DNA from: Selenia dentaria | Taxonomy: Eukaryota; Arthropoda; Insecta; Lepidoptera; Geometridae | NCBI GenBank assembly: GCA_917880725.1 | Contig: OU862904.1 | Coordinates: 5,590,001-5,654,000 of the forward strand | DNA: 64,000 nt | Reading direction: 5' to 3' | In this document: in pieces, positions 63,641 through 64,000 of the stretch | Position numbering within the stretch: position 1 is the first letter of the stretch | Layout of the letters: each line of letters begins with the position of its first letter | Position numbers and translations under genes: made by a program | The notes under the pieces: model-generated | What the model saw: only the letters and a program-made list of their open reading frames with translations | What the model was told of the DNA's origin: nothing | The model's database searches: none

Positions 63641-64000
63641 CCATATTTAGACGGCTGCGTTAGCTCGGTTGGTAGCGAACCTGCCTTCAAAGTGCGGAGT
63701 ACCAGCAGTGCAAGTACTTACCGAACTTACGGATCGATAAATTTGAGTCTTGAATTCGTATATACTACGTACATACTTCGAAAAAACTGGCTATATCGAT
63801 CGATGATTGCAAGTAACATAATTAAGCGATCGGTGGACATATTCGATAAGCTTTAACGATTATAACGATAACCCTAGCATGGAACTGTTAAATTACGTTT
63901 GCGATCATCTATTTAACCGATTTTAACGATTGTTTTGTTAGCTGTGAAAATTACCTCGATATAGCTTATCGACAGGCGACGGGAATGGGGATATTGTTTA
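63641..64000. other. FAR intron 3, right edge, unassigned
   Basis: A phrase GCGTTAGCTCGGTTGGTAGC at about 63656 resembles a tRNA A-box, but no matching B-box or cloverleaf follows. Otherwise nothing recognised. Confidence 0.35.

Overview
The window looks like a piece of an insect chromosome, most likely from a moth or butterfly. It is AT-rich, almost entirely non-coding, and crowded with dispersed repeats of kinds I associate with Lepidoptera: RTE-like and Jockey/CR1-like LINE tails, tRNA- and 5S-rRNA-derived SINEs, many MITEs with TA or TTA target duplications, and minisatellites. The only host gene I can support is a fatty acyl-CoA reductase (FAR) on the + strand. Three coding exons are visible (6224-6411, 51805-51898, 57858-57980), joined by clean splice sites and a continuous reading frame. 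Intron 1 is about 45.4 kb and intron 2 about 6 kb. The gene runs off the right edge.

The main feature lies inside FAR intron 1: an 11.5-kb Polinton/adintovirus-like provirus at 15224-26767, bounded by a 6-bp direct repeat AGTGAG. It encodes an A32-type packaging ATPase, a DUF8207-like protein, a small unknown protein, a retrovirus-like integrase with a C-terminal chromodomain, a phospholipase A2 (PLA2) domain protein, an adenain-like cysteine protease, a minor and a major capsid protein, a possible RNase H-fold protein and a small basic protein. Most minus-strand genes are packed tightly, with ATGA or TAATG overlaps.

The element has three unusual properties. First, it has no DNA polymerase B gene. 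Second, its outer 3.2 kb on each side are near-identical inverted arms, so ATPase, DUF8207, the small protein and integrase each occur twice, facing inward. The left integrase loses its chromodomain exactly at the arm junction, and the left ATPase has a nonsense codon. Third, each end carries a 25-bp-stem hairpin with a smaller internal hairpin, preceded by (AGT)n. I infer a snap-back (panhandle) deletion derivative of a larger virus, captured by integration and dependent on a polymerase supplied in trans.

Layout: 1-6200 MITEs and a decayed Tc1/mariner-like transposon; 6224-6411 FAR exon 1; 7000-15200 MITEs, a DUF4817-type mariner-like transposon with about 450-bp terminal repeats, a 5S-derived SINE; 15224-26767 provirus; 27-32 kb MITEs and SINEs; 32.2-35.8 kb a 49-bp minisatellite interrupted by a GC-rich block; 37-39 kb a 39-bp minisatellite and a foldback element; 40-48 kb SINE/LINE fragments; 50-57 kb MITEs and FAR exons 2 and 3; 58.2-58.65 kb a 27-bp minisatellite; 59-64 kb LINE fragments and a nested 5S SINE.

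All family names rest on recognition from memory of motifs and architecture; no database search was possible.
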